Notes under the pieces: model-generated
The model's input: the letters and a program-made list of their open reading frames with translations, nothing else
Told to the model about the DNA's origin: nothing
The model's database searches: none
NCBI GenBank assembly: GCA_019418235.1
Contig: DYCH01000071.1
Span: 66,406-83,021, forward strand
Reading direction: 5' to 3'
Source: Sutterella sp.
GTDB taxonomy: Bacteria > Pseudomonadota > Gammaproteobacteria > Burkholderiales > Burkholderiaceae_F
DNA length: 16,616 nucleotides
Shown here: in pieces, positions 1-7,133 of the stretch
Layout: each line of letters begins with the position of its first letter
Numbering within the stretch: position 1 is the first letter of the stretch
Position numbers and translations under genes: made by a program

Positions 1-2
1 AT

Positions 3-68
3 GTCCAACGTTCCACCTTTTGGCAACGCCTTCGACACCGAATTAAAAACTTCTTAGGTTTACACTGA
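3..68 (+). CDS. 3' end of a probable D,D-carboxypeptidase (DacA/PBP5-type), partial
   Basis: Only the last 21 codons lie in the window; the reading frame is open to the left edge and ends with TGA at 66-68. The peptide (ending STFWQRLRHRIKNFLGLH) is a short amphipathic basic/aromatic helix. It resembles the C-terminal membrane anchor that tethers PBP5/6-type carboxypeptidases to the periplasmic face of the inner membrane. In enterobacteria dacA lies directly upstream of ybeD, and here ybeD starts 15 bases later, which supports the reading. The frame starting at base 1 is also open to a TAG at 55-57, so the frame choice rests on the anchor-like sequence and gene order. Identity is inference. 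Confidence 0.5.
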   Translation, partial: VQRSTFWQRLRHRIKNFLGLH

Positions 69-83
69 TAAGGATATTTTGAA

Positions 84-350
84 ATGACCGAACAAAAAGA
101 GTTAATTGAATTCCCTTGTGACTTCCCTATCAAAGTCATGGGAGCCAAAAACCCAGAGTTTGCACCAACAATTGCGGAAGTTCTCAAAACATTTGACCCC
201 GATTTTGATGCTAAGACGATTACGATTCGCGATAGCTCTAAAGGTCACTATCAAGGACTCAATGTCGTTGTTCATACAACAAGTCGAGAACACTTAGACA
301 GTATTTATCGAGCTTTAACGTCGCATCCGATGGTTAAGGTCGTTTTGTAA
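84..350 (+). CDS. ybeD: YbeD/DUF493 (UPF0250) family small protein
   Basis: An 88-residue cytoplasmic protein of the YbeD family, which has an ACT-like alpha/beta fold and no established enzymatic activity. The family core is visible: an N-terminal FPCDFPIKVMG stretch (residues 10-20), then a strand/helix pattern ending in SHPMVKVVL, the typical YbeD C terminus. Length matches the family (about 85-90 residues). The ATG is preceded by AAGGA (70-74) at acceptable spacing. In many proteobacteria the gene sits between dacA and lipB-lipA. Here lipB is not next; a menA-like gene follows after two bases, so the two are probably co-transcribed and translationally coupled. Confidence 0.93.
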   Translation: MTEQKELIEFPCDFPIKVMGAKNPEFAPTIAEVLKTFDPDFDAKTITIRDSSKGHYQGLNVVVHTTSREHLDSIYRALTSHPMVKVVL

Positions 351-352
351 TC

Positions 353-1273
353 GTGAATATTGAAACCATCAAACCCCATTCTATTGGTGCTTGGTTAATC
401 GCAATTCGCCCAAAAACATGGGGAGTTGCGGTCGCCCCTGTGCTTGCCGCATTAGCGGTCTCACTCTCAGATACAGGCATTTTTTATCCACTTACGGCTC
501 TACTGACCGCTGCACTCGCCGTATTGATGCAAATTATCACCAATATGGAAAATGATGCCGGCTATACCAAACGCAAAGCTGAACGGACGAATCGCAAAGG
601 ACTCCCAAGAGCCACTTCACTTGGCCTATTAACGGTTCAAGAAGTTGAAATCGGCATTAAACTGCTTGCCCTTATTGCGCTACTGATTACCGGTTACTTT
701 ATTTACTTAACGCAGTGGTTTTTCCTCACTGTCACGGTTTTGTCCATCGCTGCAGCCTATTTGTACATGGGGGGGCCTAAACCCATTGCTTACACCCCGT
801 TTGGTGAACTGACGGTTTTGATATTTTTTGGGCTTGTAGCAACTTGCGGTACCTATTACCTACAACAACAAACGCTATCTTGGGTCATTGTGGTTGTAAG
901 TTTTGCATTGGGCTTAATCGCAGCGGCGGTTCTTTGTGTCAATAATTACCGAGATCGAGTTCACGATGCGTCCATTGGTCGCAATACTCTTTGTGTTGTA
1001 TTAGGTGAAAAAGCCTCTCTTTTAGCCTACCAATTTATGATTTTTGCGCCATATGCTCTGATTCTTATGATTGTGGCGTTCGATCCTAGTCGATACCCTT
1101 ATCTGCTTGTGTTTTTAAGTTTACCCAAGGCCCTGCCTTTAGCTCAAGAGCTTAAATCGCTCACAGGCGAAGCCCTAAACGCCACCCTTTTTGCCACCGT
1201 AAAGCTCGAAGTATTCTTTGCTCTTTCGCTAACGATTGGCGCCTTGATTCACGCAACTCTAAGGTGGATGTAA
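353..1273 (+). CDS. menA: MenA-like 1,4-dihydroxy-2-naphthoate polyprenyltransferase (UbiA superfamily)
   Basis: A 306-residue polytopic membrane protein with about eight or nine hydrophobic segments. MenA-type enzymes attach a polyprenyl chain to 1,4-dihydroxy-2-naphthoate to make demethylmenaquinone. Visible motifs: NMEND (64-68) with GLPRATSLGLL (83-93), like the first prenyl-diphosphate motif; GGPKPIAYTPFGELTV (140-155), a MenA-typical loop; and NNYRDRVHDASIGRNTL (197-213), the second Asp-rich motif with D201 and D205. The first motif is degenerate: the Asp residues usual four and ten positions after the first Asp are Tyr and Glu or similar. Start is GTG at 353, two bases after the ybeD stop; no ATG fits. 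Another UbiA-family acceptor cannot be excluded. Confidence 0.8.
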   Translation: MNIETIKPHSIGAWLIAIRPKTWGVAVAPVLAALAVSLSDTGIFYPLTALLTAALAVLMQIITNMENDAGYTKRKAERTNRKGLPRATSLGLLTVQEVEIGIKLLALIALLITGYFIYLTQWFFLTVTVLSIAAAYLYMGGPKPIAYTPFGELTVLIFFGLVATCGTYYLQQQTLSWVIVVVSFALGLIAAAVLCVNNYRDRVHDASIGRNTLCVVLGEKASLLAYQFMIFAPYALILMIVAFDPSRYPYLLVFLSLPKALPLAQELKSLTGEALNATLFATVKLEVFFALSLTIGALIHATLRWM

Positions 1274-1310
1274 TTAAACCCCGCAATGCGGGGTTTAATT
1301 TCTCGGTTTT
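1273..1310. terminator. Bidirectional intrinsic terminator between menA and the ABC operon
   Basis: A perfect 12-bp stem (1273-1284 with 1288-1299, GC-rich core CCCCGC/GCGGGG) with a 3-base AAT loop begins on the last base of the menA stop codon. It is followed on the + strand by T-rich sequence. On the - strand the stem ends in a run of A/T from its own AATTA arms. It lies between convergent genes and can serve both. Confidence 0.85.
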
Positions 1311-1324
1311 ATCTTCTTTTTTTG

Positions 1325-2275
1325 TTAGGGTTTCATCGCCATTGGCAAAACTAAGCTCTTCGTATCCACTTTCTTTTTCATCATGTCATTATCAAAGAGA
1401 AAGTTTTGGTCATTGGCCAAGCTTTGAAGATCCTTAGGCGTTAACACGTCAAAATAATGACTCCATTGGGCTAACTTACGAGCGTCTTCAACGCTAATGC
1501 CTTGTTCTTTTGCCCCCATAGCAATGGCTTGATCTTGATTTTGTTCAATCCACTTCGTCGTTGAGCGATGAACCTTCACAATGCGCTCTAACAGCTGAGG
1601 ATTTTCTTTAGCAAACTTTTCACTAACAGCCATCACCAATAACGGATCGGTATACCCTTGAGCCGTAGCAATGGTCTTGGCGTTGGCAGCATTGGCTTGA
1701 ATGATATTGCCCGCAGCTAGCAATGCAGCGTCTACATGACCACCTAACAAAGCCGCATGAGCTTTCGGAATATCCATTTGAATCAATTCAACATCACTGG
1801 CCTTTAAGCCTTTGCTTTGCAAAGCTGCTACCAATACTTGATGCAACACCGTTCCTTTAGGACCTGCGACCTTTTTACCCTTCAAGTCTTCAACTTTCAT
1901 TTGTTGACCGGGTTTACCGACAATCGCAAAAACTTGCGTCGGACGGGCAACACCCGTCGCAACCAAAACACGGTTATCAGCACCATTAGCCATCAAAAGA
2001 GAAGCCGTATTCATCACGGCGCTAACATCTAAAGCGCCGGCAGCCATCGCTTGAGCTTGTTGCGCACCGGAGTTGATCGAGAACCAATTGACTTTAATAC
2101 CGTCTTTTTTAAATTCTTTTTCCAGCAACTGATGTTGCTTCATAACGATATTTTGAAGATTAAACGGCGACTTCACATAGGCGATATTAATTTCACCTTT
2201 TGCAGCAAACGCGGCTTGCGAAAAAGCGGTTACAGCCGCAATGGCTCCGGCAATCATCACATTTTTTAATTTCAT
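1325..2275 (-). CDS. Periplasmic substrate-binding protein of an SsuA/TauA-like ABC transporter
   Basis: A 316-residue protein with a Sec signal peptide: MKLK, a hydrophobic stretch to about residue 20, and an AFA-A cleavage site near residue 24. The mature part has the SsuA/NMT1-like binding-protein fold. INIAYVKSPFN begins the first lobe; GALDVSAVMNTASLLMA, LKGKKVAGPKGTVLHQVLVAAL and HVDAALLAAGN are the usual ligand-lobe segments. Such proteins deliver aliphatic sulfonates, taurine, nitrate or similar small anions or precursors to the permease; the substrate cannot be read from the sequence. ATG at 2275 has a GAGG Shine-Dalgarno about nine bases upstream. It is the last gene of the operon, 16 bases after the ATPase gene. 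Confidence 0.88.
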   Translation of the reverse strand: MKLKNVMIAGAIAAVTAFSQAAFAAKGEINIAYVKSPFNLQNIVMKQHQLLEKEFKKDGIKVNWFSINSGAQQAQAMAAGALDVSAVMNTASLLMANGADNRVLVATGVARPTQVFAIVGKPGQQMKVEDLKGKKVAGPKGTVLHQVLVAALQSKGLKASDVELIQMDIPKAHAALLGGHVDAALLAAGNIIQANAANAKTIATAQGYTDPLLVMAVSEKFAKENPQLLERIVKVHRSTTKWIEQNQDQAIAMGAKEQGISVEDARKLAQWSHYFDVLTPKDLQSLANDQNFLFDNDMMKKKVDTKSLVLPMAMKP

Positions 2276-2291
2276 AATATGTGCCTCACTT

Positions 2292-3005
2292 TTACTTTGA
2301 CTGTGTTAAAAAATTCATAATTTGTGCCACATATTGCACAACATCCATATTGGTAATCGAACGAGGGTGACTCAACGGTATGGGTAATGAGTGAGACAGG
2401 TGTCCCTCTGACAAAATGACGACATTGTCTGCCAGGCGCACAGCTTCATTGACTTCGTGCGTAATCAGAATCACTGTCATTTTTTTACTTTGTTGAATCT
2501 TCTCAAAATCCACTTGGATTTGAGTACGGGTAATCGCATCCAATGCCCCAAAAGGCTCATCCATCAACAAAATATCTGGCGATTGAACCAATGCTCTTGC
2601 TAGAGCAGCTCTTTGAGCCATACCACCGGATAGTTCCGAAGGATAATACTGAGCAGCGTGTTCCAATCCCACTAACCGCAAAGCCTCTTTAATCGAACAA
2701 TCTCGTTCTTTCTCTTTTTGATGACGAATAGCAATTTCAACATTTTCATAGACCGTCTTCCAAGGCAAAAGCCGAGGGTCTTGAAAGACAACACCAATTT
2801 TCAATTGATCCTTAATCGAAATCTTTCCAGCATTAGGTTTTAACAAACCTGCAATCAGTCGAATAAGGGTACTTTTTCCACAACCACTTTTTCCAATAAT
2901 GGCAACCAACTCATGCTCTTGCACCGTTAACGACAAGTTCGAAATCACCGATGCTTCACGCTGCGGGTATTTGTAGCTCAAGTGGTCAATACTGATGGCA
3001 ATCAT
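2292..3005 (-). CDS. ABC transporter ATP-binding protein, SsuB/TauB-like
   Basis: A 237-residue ABC ATPase energising the adjacent permease at the inner membrane. All motifs are intact: Walker A GKSGCGKST (38-46), Q-loop Gln75 in VFQDPRLLPW, signature LSGGMAQ (125-131), Walker B ILLMDE (145-150) followed by the D-loop GALD, and H-loop His183. PRLLPW after the Q-loop is typical of the nitrate/sulfonate/taurine subfamily. I chose the ATG at 3005. It overlaps the permease stop as ATGA and has GGAG six bases upstream. A longer frame would need a TTG at 3017, inside which that Shine-Dalgarno would fall. The overlap implies translational coupling. Confidence 0.92.
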   Translation of the reverse strand: MIAISIDHLSYKYPQREASVISNLSLTVQEHELVAIIGKSGCGKSTLIRLIAGLLKPNAGKISIKDQLKIGVVFQDPRLLPWKTVYENVEIAIRHQKEKERDCSIKEALRLVGLEHAAQYYPSELSGGMAQRAALARALVQSPDILLMDEPFGALDAITRTQIQVDFEKIQQSKKMTVILITHEVNEAVRLADNVVILSEGHLSHSLPIPLSHPRSITNMDVVQYVAQIMNFLTQSK

Positions 3006-3772
3006 GATTGACTCCAAGGTGCAAATTTCTTCATTTGATATTGAAAGAGAATATCCCCAAAAATCCCAAGCACTGCAATTGTCAAAATACCCACAAAAAC
3101 CTGATCAGTTCTAGCCATTTCAGAGGCATCCGAAATCAAATACCCTAAGCCCGACGAGGCCGCGATCAATTCTGCGCTCACCAAAGCTCTCCAACTGTAT
3201 CCAAAGCCCAAACGTAAACCGGTAAAGATTGAAGGTAGAGCCCCGGGAAATTCAATATGTTTAATTCTTTCCCAACGACTCAGTTTCAACATAATTGCCA
3301 ACTCACCGTAACGGTAATCCAACTGTTTAAAGCCACTGTAAGCGTTGAGATAGATAGGAAAGAAACTCGCCAGTAAAACAATCGCAATTTTGGCCGTTTC
3401 TCCAATACCCAACCATAAAATCAACAACGGAATTAAAGATAACGGAGGAATCATTCTTAGACTTTCCAGAACAATTCTTCCCTGTTGATGAGCGCTTTGT
3501 GATTTAGCAAAAAGATAAGCTAAAGGGAATGCAATGCAAACGGCTAAAAAATACCCACCTAGAGAGCGATAAAGACTCGAACTAATATGTCGGTATAGCT
3601 CACCCTCTTTAATGAGCTCTACGAAGGCTTTCCATACGTTCTCGGGCGGTGGTAACAAATAAGGATTGATCCACCCATAGGAAGCAGATACCCACCATAA
3701 TAAAATTAATACGATGGGTATCCAAAAAGATAGGACAAAGTCTTTCAATGTCTTCAATTTCAAACTCTTCAA
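3002..3772 (-). CDS. ABC transporter permease, SsuC/TauC-like
   Basis: A 256-residue inner-membrane permease of the binding-protein-dependent type with about six transmembrane segments; the first is residues 13-29. The cytoplasmic EAA-type coupling loop is at 157-180 (ELAIMLKLSRWERIKHIEFP), followed by the family hallmark SWRALVSAELIAASSGLGYLI (193-213). No ATG is usable before the first membrane segment. The frame is closed on its left by the TAA of the upstream lipoprotein gene, in the same frame, and the first possible codon is TTG at 3772. Other in-frame TTGs at 3763, 3757 and 3748 are alternatives. A GAGG lies about 14 bases before the first, and GAAGAG about 7 bases before the one at 3757, so the true start may be a few codons later. 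Confidence 0.87.
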   Translation of the reverse strand: MKSLKLKTLKDFVLSFWIPIVLILLWWVSASYGWINPYLLPPPENVWKAFVELIKEGELYRHISSSLYRSLGGYFLAVCIAFPLAYLFAKSQSAHQQGRIVLESLRMIPPLSLIPLLILWLGIGETAKIAIVLLASFFPIYLNAYSGFKQLDYRYGELAIMLKLSRWERIKHIEFPGALPSIFTGLRLGFGYSWRALVSAELIAASSGLGYLISDASEMARTDQVFVGILTIAVLGIFGDILFQYQMKKFAPWSQS

Positions 3773-4474
3773 TTATTGAAGACGCACCTCTGTCGTATTC
3801 GAATTTGTCACATTATTTGTGGTTAAGGGTTCGTGTGACGGTTGTTGAGTCGTTGAATGGTTGATCAAGCTTAAACGTTGTTCAACCTCTTGTTCCGTAA
3901 TCACTTCAAAGACCTTAACAACAGCTCTGACACCAGCAACTCTGGAGGCTACATCAGCTGCAATCTTAGCCTCATTGGCCGTCACCAAACCCATTAAATA
4001 GACAGTGCCATCTTCAACGGTCACCTTCATTTGGTTAAGCGATACTTCCTTTGTCCCCACTAAGTACGATCTAACTTTACTGGCTAAAGTAGAGTCGGAC
4101 ATACGTTGACTCAAAGAAGTGGGTTCCGCGACTTTAAGTTCATTGACAACAGACTTCACTTCCAAACTGCGTTGGGCAACTTTCTGCGCGGCCTCTCTGT
4201 CTTGTTCAGACGCCACTTGCCCCGTCAACAATACTCGACGGTTATAGCTCGTCACCGTCAGATGCAAACCCGTCTTTACAACCTGGGAAATTTCATAACT
4301 AATACGCTTTTCCATCACATTGTCGGCCATTTGTGCGCCCGTTGAACGGCGGTCGGTCGTTACAAAAGCCGTCGTCCCCACAGCCCCACCAATCATTAAT
4401 GGAACGCACCCAGACAAAACTGCACTACCGGCGATGGATGTGGCTAAAACAAAAACCAAATGTTTAACTTTCAT
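3773..4474 (-). CDS. dolP: Two-BON-domain outer-membrane lipoprotein, DolP (YraP/OsmY)-like
   Basis: A 233-residue lipoprotein. The N-terminal hydrophobic signal ends in the lipobox AVLSGC, with Cys23 the lipidated residue; Val follows, so outer-membrane sorting is plausible. Two BON domains follow, roughly residues 52-117 (ISYEISQVVKT... VLLTGQVAS) and 125-192 (LASKVRSYLVG... VYLMGLVTANEA). A polar Asn/Thr-rich tail of about 35 residues is longer than in E. coli DolP. DolP binds anionic phospholipids and supports envelope integrity and BAM function. ATG at 4474 has GAGAGG about six bases upstream. The gene heads an operon with an SsuABC-like transporter, an unusual setting, and its stop codon abuts the permease start. 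Confidence 0.87.
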   Translation of the reverse strand: MKVKHLVFVLATSIAGSAVLSGCVPLMIGGAVGTTAFVTTDRRSTGAQMADNVMEKRISYEISQVVKTGLHLTVTSYNRRVLLTGQVASEQDREAAQKVAQRSLEVKSVVNELKVAEPTSLSQRMSDSTLASKVRSYLVGTKEVSLNQMKVTVEDGTVYLMGLVTANEAKIAADVASRVAGVRAVVKVFEVITEQEVEQRLSLINHSTTQQPSHEPLTTNNVTNSNTTEVRLQ

Positions 4475-4847
4475 AATGACCTCTCAATTGGATTACTCTA
4501 GTTATGGTACTCGACTTAAGATTCAAAGCAAATAGACATTAAAACATTTTCACAAAACGATAGCTAATGTAAATAACATCGCAATAAATATGTCGATAAC
4601 TTTCCAAAAATGTTCACAACCCTAAAGTTCAAATTATTTAAGGAACTTATCAACAATGATGAACATCTACCCCACATGCTTTCACACACAAAATTGACGA
4701 ATTTATGAATATCATAAGTCAATGAAAAATAACAATAAAAACCGCTTATGAACAACTTTTCCATTCTCTTATTATTAAGATGATTAAATTAATTAAAAAA
4801 TATTAAATAATTAAAAACCTCCCTAAATCAAAGAAAAAAGACAAATA

Positions 4848-4876
4848 AAAAATTGTTGATAATTCTGTTGATAAAT
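4848..4876 (+). repeat. 29-bp direct repeat, copy 1
   Basis: Matches 5050-5078 at 27 of 29 positions (differences at 4863 and 4870). Each copy starts with five A and contains two 9-mers of the type TGTTNATAA (the complement of TTATNAACA) whose starts are 12 bases apart. Confidence 0.85.
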
Positions 4877-5007
4877 AAATTAACAATCAGTAAGTCACTG
4901 TTCCATAAGAGTTTTTTAATTTATACGGTCATAGTATGATCTATAAACATAACCCGTTGATTTTAAACATCTTTTTAATTTACTCAATATATCAAAAATC
5001 GGATATA

Positions 5008-5039
5008 AGGAAATGAAAAGCCCTATAAATCAGGGCTTT
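5008..5039 (-). terminator. Intrinsic terminator at the end of the dnaA-to-oxidoreductase operon
   Basis: A perfect 8-bp stem (AAAGCCCT at 5017-5024 with AGGGCTTT at 5032-5039) and 7-base loop. Read on the - strand, the stem is followed by TCATTTCC; with the stem's own TTT this gives a short U-rich tail. It lies about 40 bases after the oxidoreductase stop codon. Confidence 0.65.
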
Positions 5040-5049
5040 CCAAAGGATG

Positions 5050-5078
5050 AAAAATTGTTGATAACTCTGTTAATAAAT
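5050..5078 (+). repeat. 29-bp direct repeat, copy 2
   Basis: Second copy of the repeat at 4848-4876, 202 bases away in the same orientation. Its last base is the final base of the oxidoreductase stop codon, so the repeat ends exactly where the gene does. Confidence 0.85.
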
Positions 5079-7132
5079 TAAATTTTGGATCCTAACTCAA
5101 TACCGTCTCTTAAACATTCCAAAATTGTTTTAATTTCATGTTTTTTGAACGGTCCTTTCGCAGCTCCAACAACATCTACGTTCAAACCCGCTTCTGTATA
5201 TTTCTTTGCAATCTCGTCATTTGCATAAGGAGTATTACAAATCACAATATGGTCTGCAGGAATTGGGTAAGGATCCTCGTGATGTTTCCCGAACGAAATA
5301 TGTAAATTCGTTGAGTCGTAACTATCAAAATTCACATTGGTGAAAGTTTTAATTCCTAAAATGCGCAACCATTGCAATTCAAAGGAACGGAAATCCTCTT
5401 GAATAAATGAAGAATAGTCGGTTTTATCTCTCGCTAACAAAGCAACTTGACGATAAGGAGGCATAGCTTTTGGAATAACGCCCACAACGCCTGCTGGATA
5501 TTTTCGAGGATCACCAATCCCCCACATTTGCAACCAAGAGTCTCTTGTAGGTGGTGTTGAGTTTTTATGAACGAGATAAGTGGCCACGTCAAGAGCAATC
5601 GTATTGTTACCAATAACCACTATACGGTTGCCTAATGCAACATTATTTTCAAAAACATCTGGGTATTGGTAGACCTTGCTCGATGGGGCACCTTGAATGT
5701 CAATCCATCCAGGGATACTGCCGGTAGCAAAAATAACATGATCAAACTGACGATGAATTTCATCCAATTCACGAGTTGTAACTTTATGATTTGTATCAAT
5801 TTTTATATCAAATCGATTACAAAGCCTTCTAAAAAGATCGATTAAGTAAACATATTTTTGTTTACCGGGAACTTTTTTAATAAAGCAGACTTGCCCACCA
5901 ATTTCCTCTCTTGCTTCGTAAATCGTCACACTATGACCCCTTCGTGCAGCAAAGACCGCAGTAGCTAGTCCAGCGGGGCCAGCTCCGACAACAAGGATCT
6001 TTTTGGGGTTATCCGTGTGTTGCATGATCTCCTGAAAATTTTCAAACATGGTGGGATTCATCATGCAATGGAGTTTTCCCTCTTTGAGAATATTGTGTGG
6101 CGAGCAACCTTGGTTGCAATGTGTACAACCAATAATTAAGCGTTCAGCGTGATAGGCGAGTTTCTTTAACCAAAATGGATCAACAATCAGCGCTCTCGTT
6201 AATTCCACACAACTATGAGGGTTTCGCTTTAAGACTTCATTCACTTTTTCCGGGGACTGTAAGTTTCCTCCGAAAATGACAGGAACAGAAACTTCCTGAC
6301 TAAACATTTCTACAAAGGGAACCCAAGCATCTTCTGGGGTCAAACCATGATGAATAGGAATATTCATGTAGTTTGTACCGAAGTCAAAACTAAAGACATT
6401 TACCCCTGCTTTTACCAATGCTTGAGCGAAGAGGATCGTATCTTCCCAGTTTTTCCCTTCAATATGAAAATCCATTAAAGAAAGACGAGCGGAAATAACA
6501 AAGTCTTCCCCGACTTTTTTTCGAATCTCTCGCACCATCTCTAATGTAATCTTGAATCGATTTTCAGCCGATCCACCCCATTCATCATGTCTCTTATTAA
6601 GTCCAGGTGTCGCAAAACTATTTAAGAGTTTATTTTGCGTGAGGTCGATTTCTACGCCGTTATAAAGAGCTTGTTTGGCTAATAAAGCGGTGTGGGCTGC
6701 GGAAAAAATAGTTTTTCGAATAGCAAAGGAAGGCATTCGAAAAATTAATCGACCGTTGTGATTGATTCGATGAGGATTAACAGCTAAAAAATGCTCAGCA
6801 AGGGCACCAGCATGAGAAAGAGAGAATAATGCATACCCCCCTTCCTTTTGAATGGCTTCGGTGATTTTTCGATGGGAGGCTACTTGAGATTGAGAGGTAA
6901 ATCGCGCCTGTCCTAATTCGTATGCACCTAGTAAGGTAAAAGAAAAGCCCCCAATGGTAATGAGCGCAGTTCCCCCTCGGGCACGTTCACCATAAAAACG
7001 TGCCAGTTGATCATAGTCGTAAGATTTTTCAAATCCTGTAATGACAGGCCCCATGAGAATTCTGTTGGGCAAAGTTAAGTGCCCGATCTGTATGGGGAGA
7101 AAAACCTGTTCTAATTCATGTTCTATACCCAT
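5078..7132 (-). CDS. FadH-like NADH:flavin oxidoreductase (FMN/4Fe-4S/FAD), divergent
   Basis: A 684-residue protein with the full 2,4-dienoyl-CoA reductase/trimethylamine dehydrogenase layout. An Old Yellow Enzyme TIM barrel covers about 1-330 (LPNRILMG at 21-28, WGGSAENRF at 185-193). The 4Fe-4S ligands are C336, C339, C343 and C356. An FAD domain starts with VVGAGPAG (381-388). Key positions differ from FadH. The Tyr of the YLxxxF active-site segment is Lys168 (KLLNSF). The catalytic His after the TGxG motif is absent (FGTNYMNIP, 251-259). The second dinucleotide motif is GNNTIA (508-513) instead of GxGxxG. The substrate is therefore unknown, and NAD(P)H use is doubtful. It starts one base after the nucleotidase stop without a visible Shine-Dalgarno, so it is probably translationally coupled. 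Confidence 0.87.
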   Translation of the reverse strand: MGIEHELEQVFLPIQIGHLTLPNRILMGPVITGFEKSYDYDQLARFYGERARGGTALITIGGFSFTLLGAYELGQARFTSQSQVASHRKITEAIQKEGGYALFSLSHAGALAEHFLAVNPHRINHNGRLIFRMPSFAIRKTIFSAAHTALLAKQALYNGVEIDLTQNKLLNSFATPGLNKRHDEWGGSAENRFKITLEMVREIRKKVGEDFVISARLSLMDFHIEGKNWEDTILFAQALVKAGVNVFSFDFGTNYMNIPIHHGLTPEDAWVPFVEMFSQEVSVPVIFGGNLQSPEKVNEVLKRNPHSCVELTRALIVDPFWLKKLAYHAERLIIGCTHCNQGCSPHNILKEGKLHCMMNPTMFENFQEIMQHTDNPKKILVVGAGPAGLATAVFAARRGHSVTIYEAREEIGGQVCFIKKVPGKQKYVYLIDLFRRLCNRFDIKIDTNHKVTTRELDEIHRQFDHVIFATGSIPGWIDIQGAPSSKVYQYPDVFENNVALGNRIVVIGNNTIALDVATYLVHKNSTPPTRDSWLQMWGIGDPRKYPAGVVGVIPKAMPPYRQVALLARDKTDYSSFIQEDFRSFELQWLRILGIKTFTNVNFDSYDSTNLHISFGKHHEDPYPIPADHIVICNTPYANDEIAKKYTEAGLNVDVVGAAKGPFKKHEIKTILECLRDGIELGSKI

Positions 7133-7133
7133 T

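Larger units (their letters stand above)
4475..5077. other. AT-rich gene-free region with clustered DnaA-box-like 9-mers; candidate oriC or DnaA-binding locus
   Basis: I find no credible gene in these 603 bases. The segment is strongly AT-rich, above all 4765-4850, which could serve as an unwinding element. The 9-mer TTATNAACA, one base from the DnaA-box consensus TTATNCACA, occurs at 4647 and 4746 on the + strand and at 4854, 4866, 5056 and 5068 on the - strand. Further near matches are TTATCGACA (4591, - strand), TTTCACACA (4680) and ATTTTCACA (4546). A 29-bp direct repeat and a terminator lie inside. Location directly downstream of the dnaA operon and upstream of dolP fits an origin, a DnaA titration site or a regulatory region; which of these is inference. 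Confidence 0.5.

Noticed and set aside
1..57. Frame-1 reading at the left edge (ends TAG 55-57)
   Set aside because: Open but without recognisable character, whereas frame 3 gives a carboxypeptidase-like amphipathic anchor in the expected place before ybeD. Not fully excluded.
4564..4764. 66-codon open frame in the AT-rich segment (-)
   Set aside because: Low-complexity composition, no ribosome-binding site, overlaps the 9-mer cluster; more likely non-coding.
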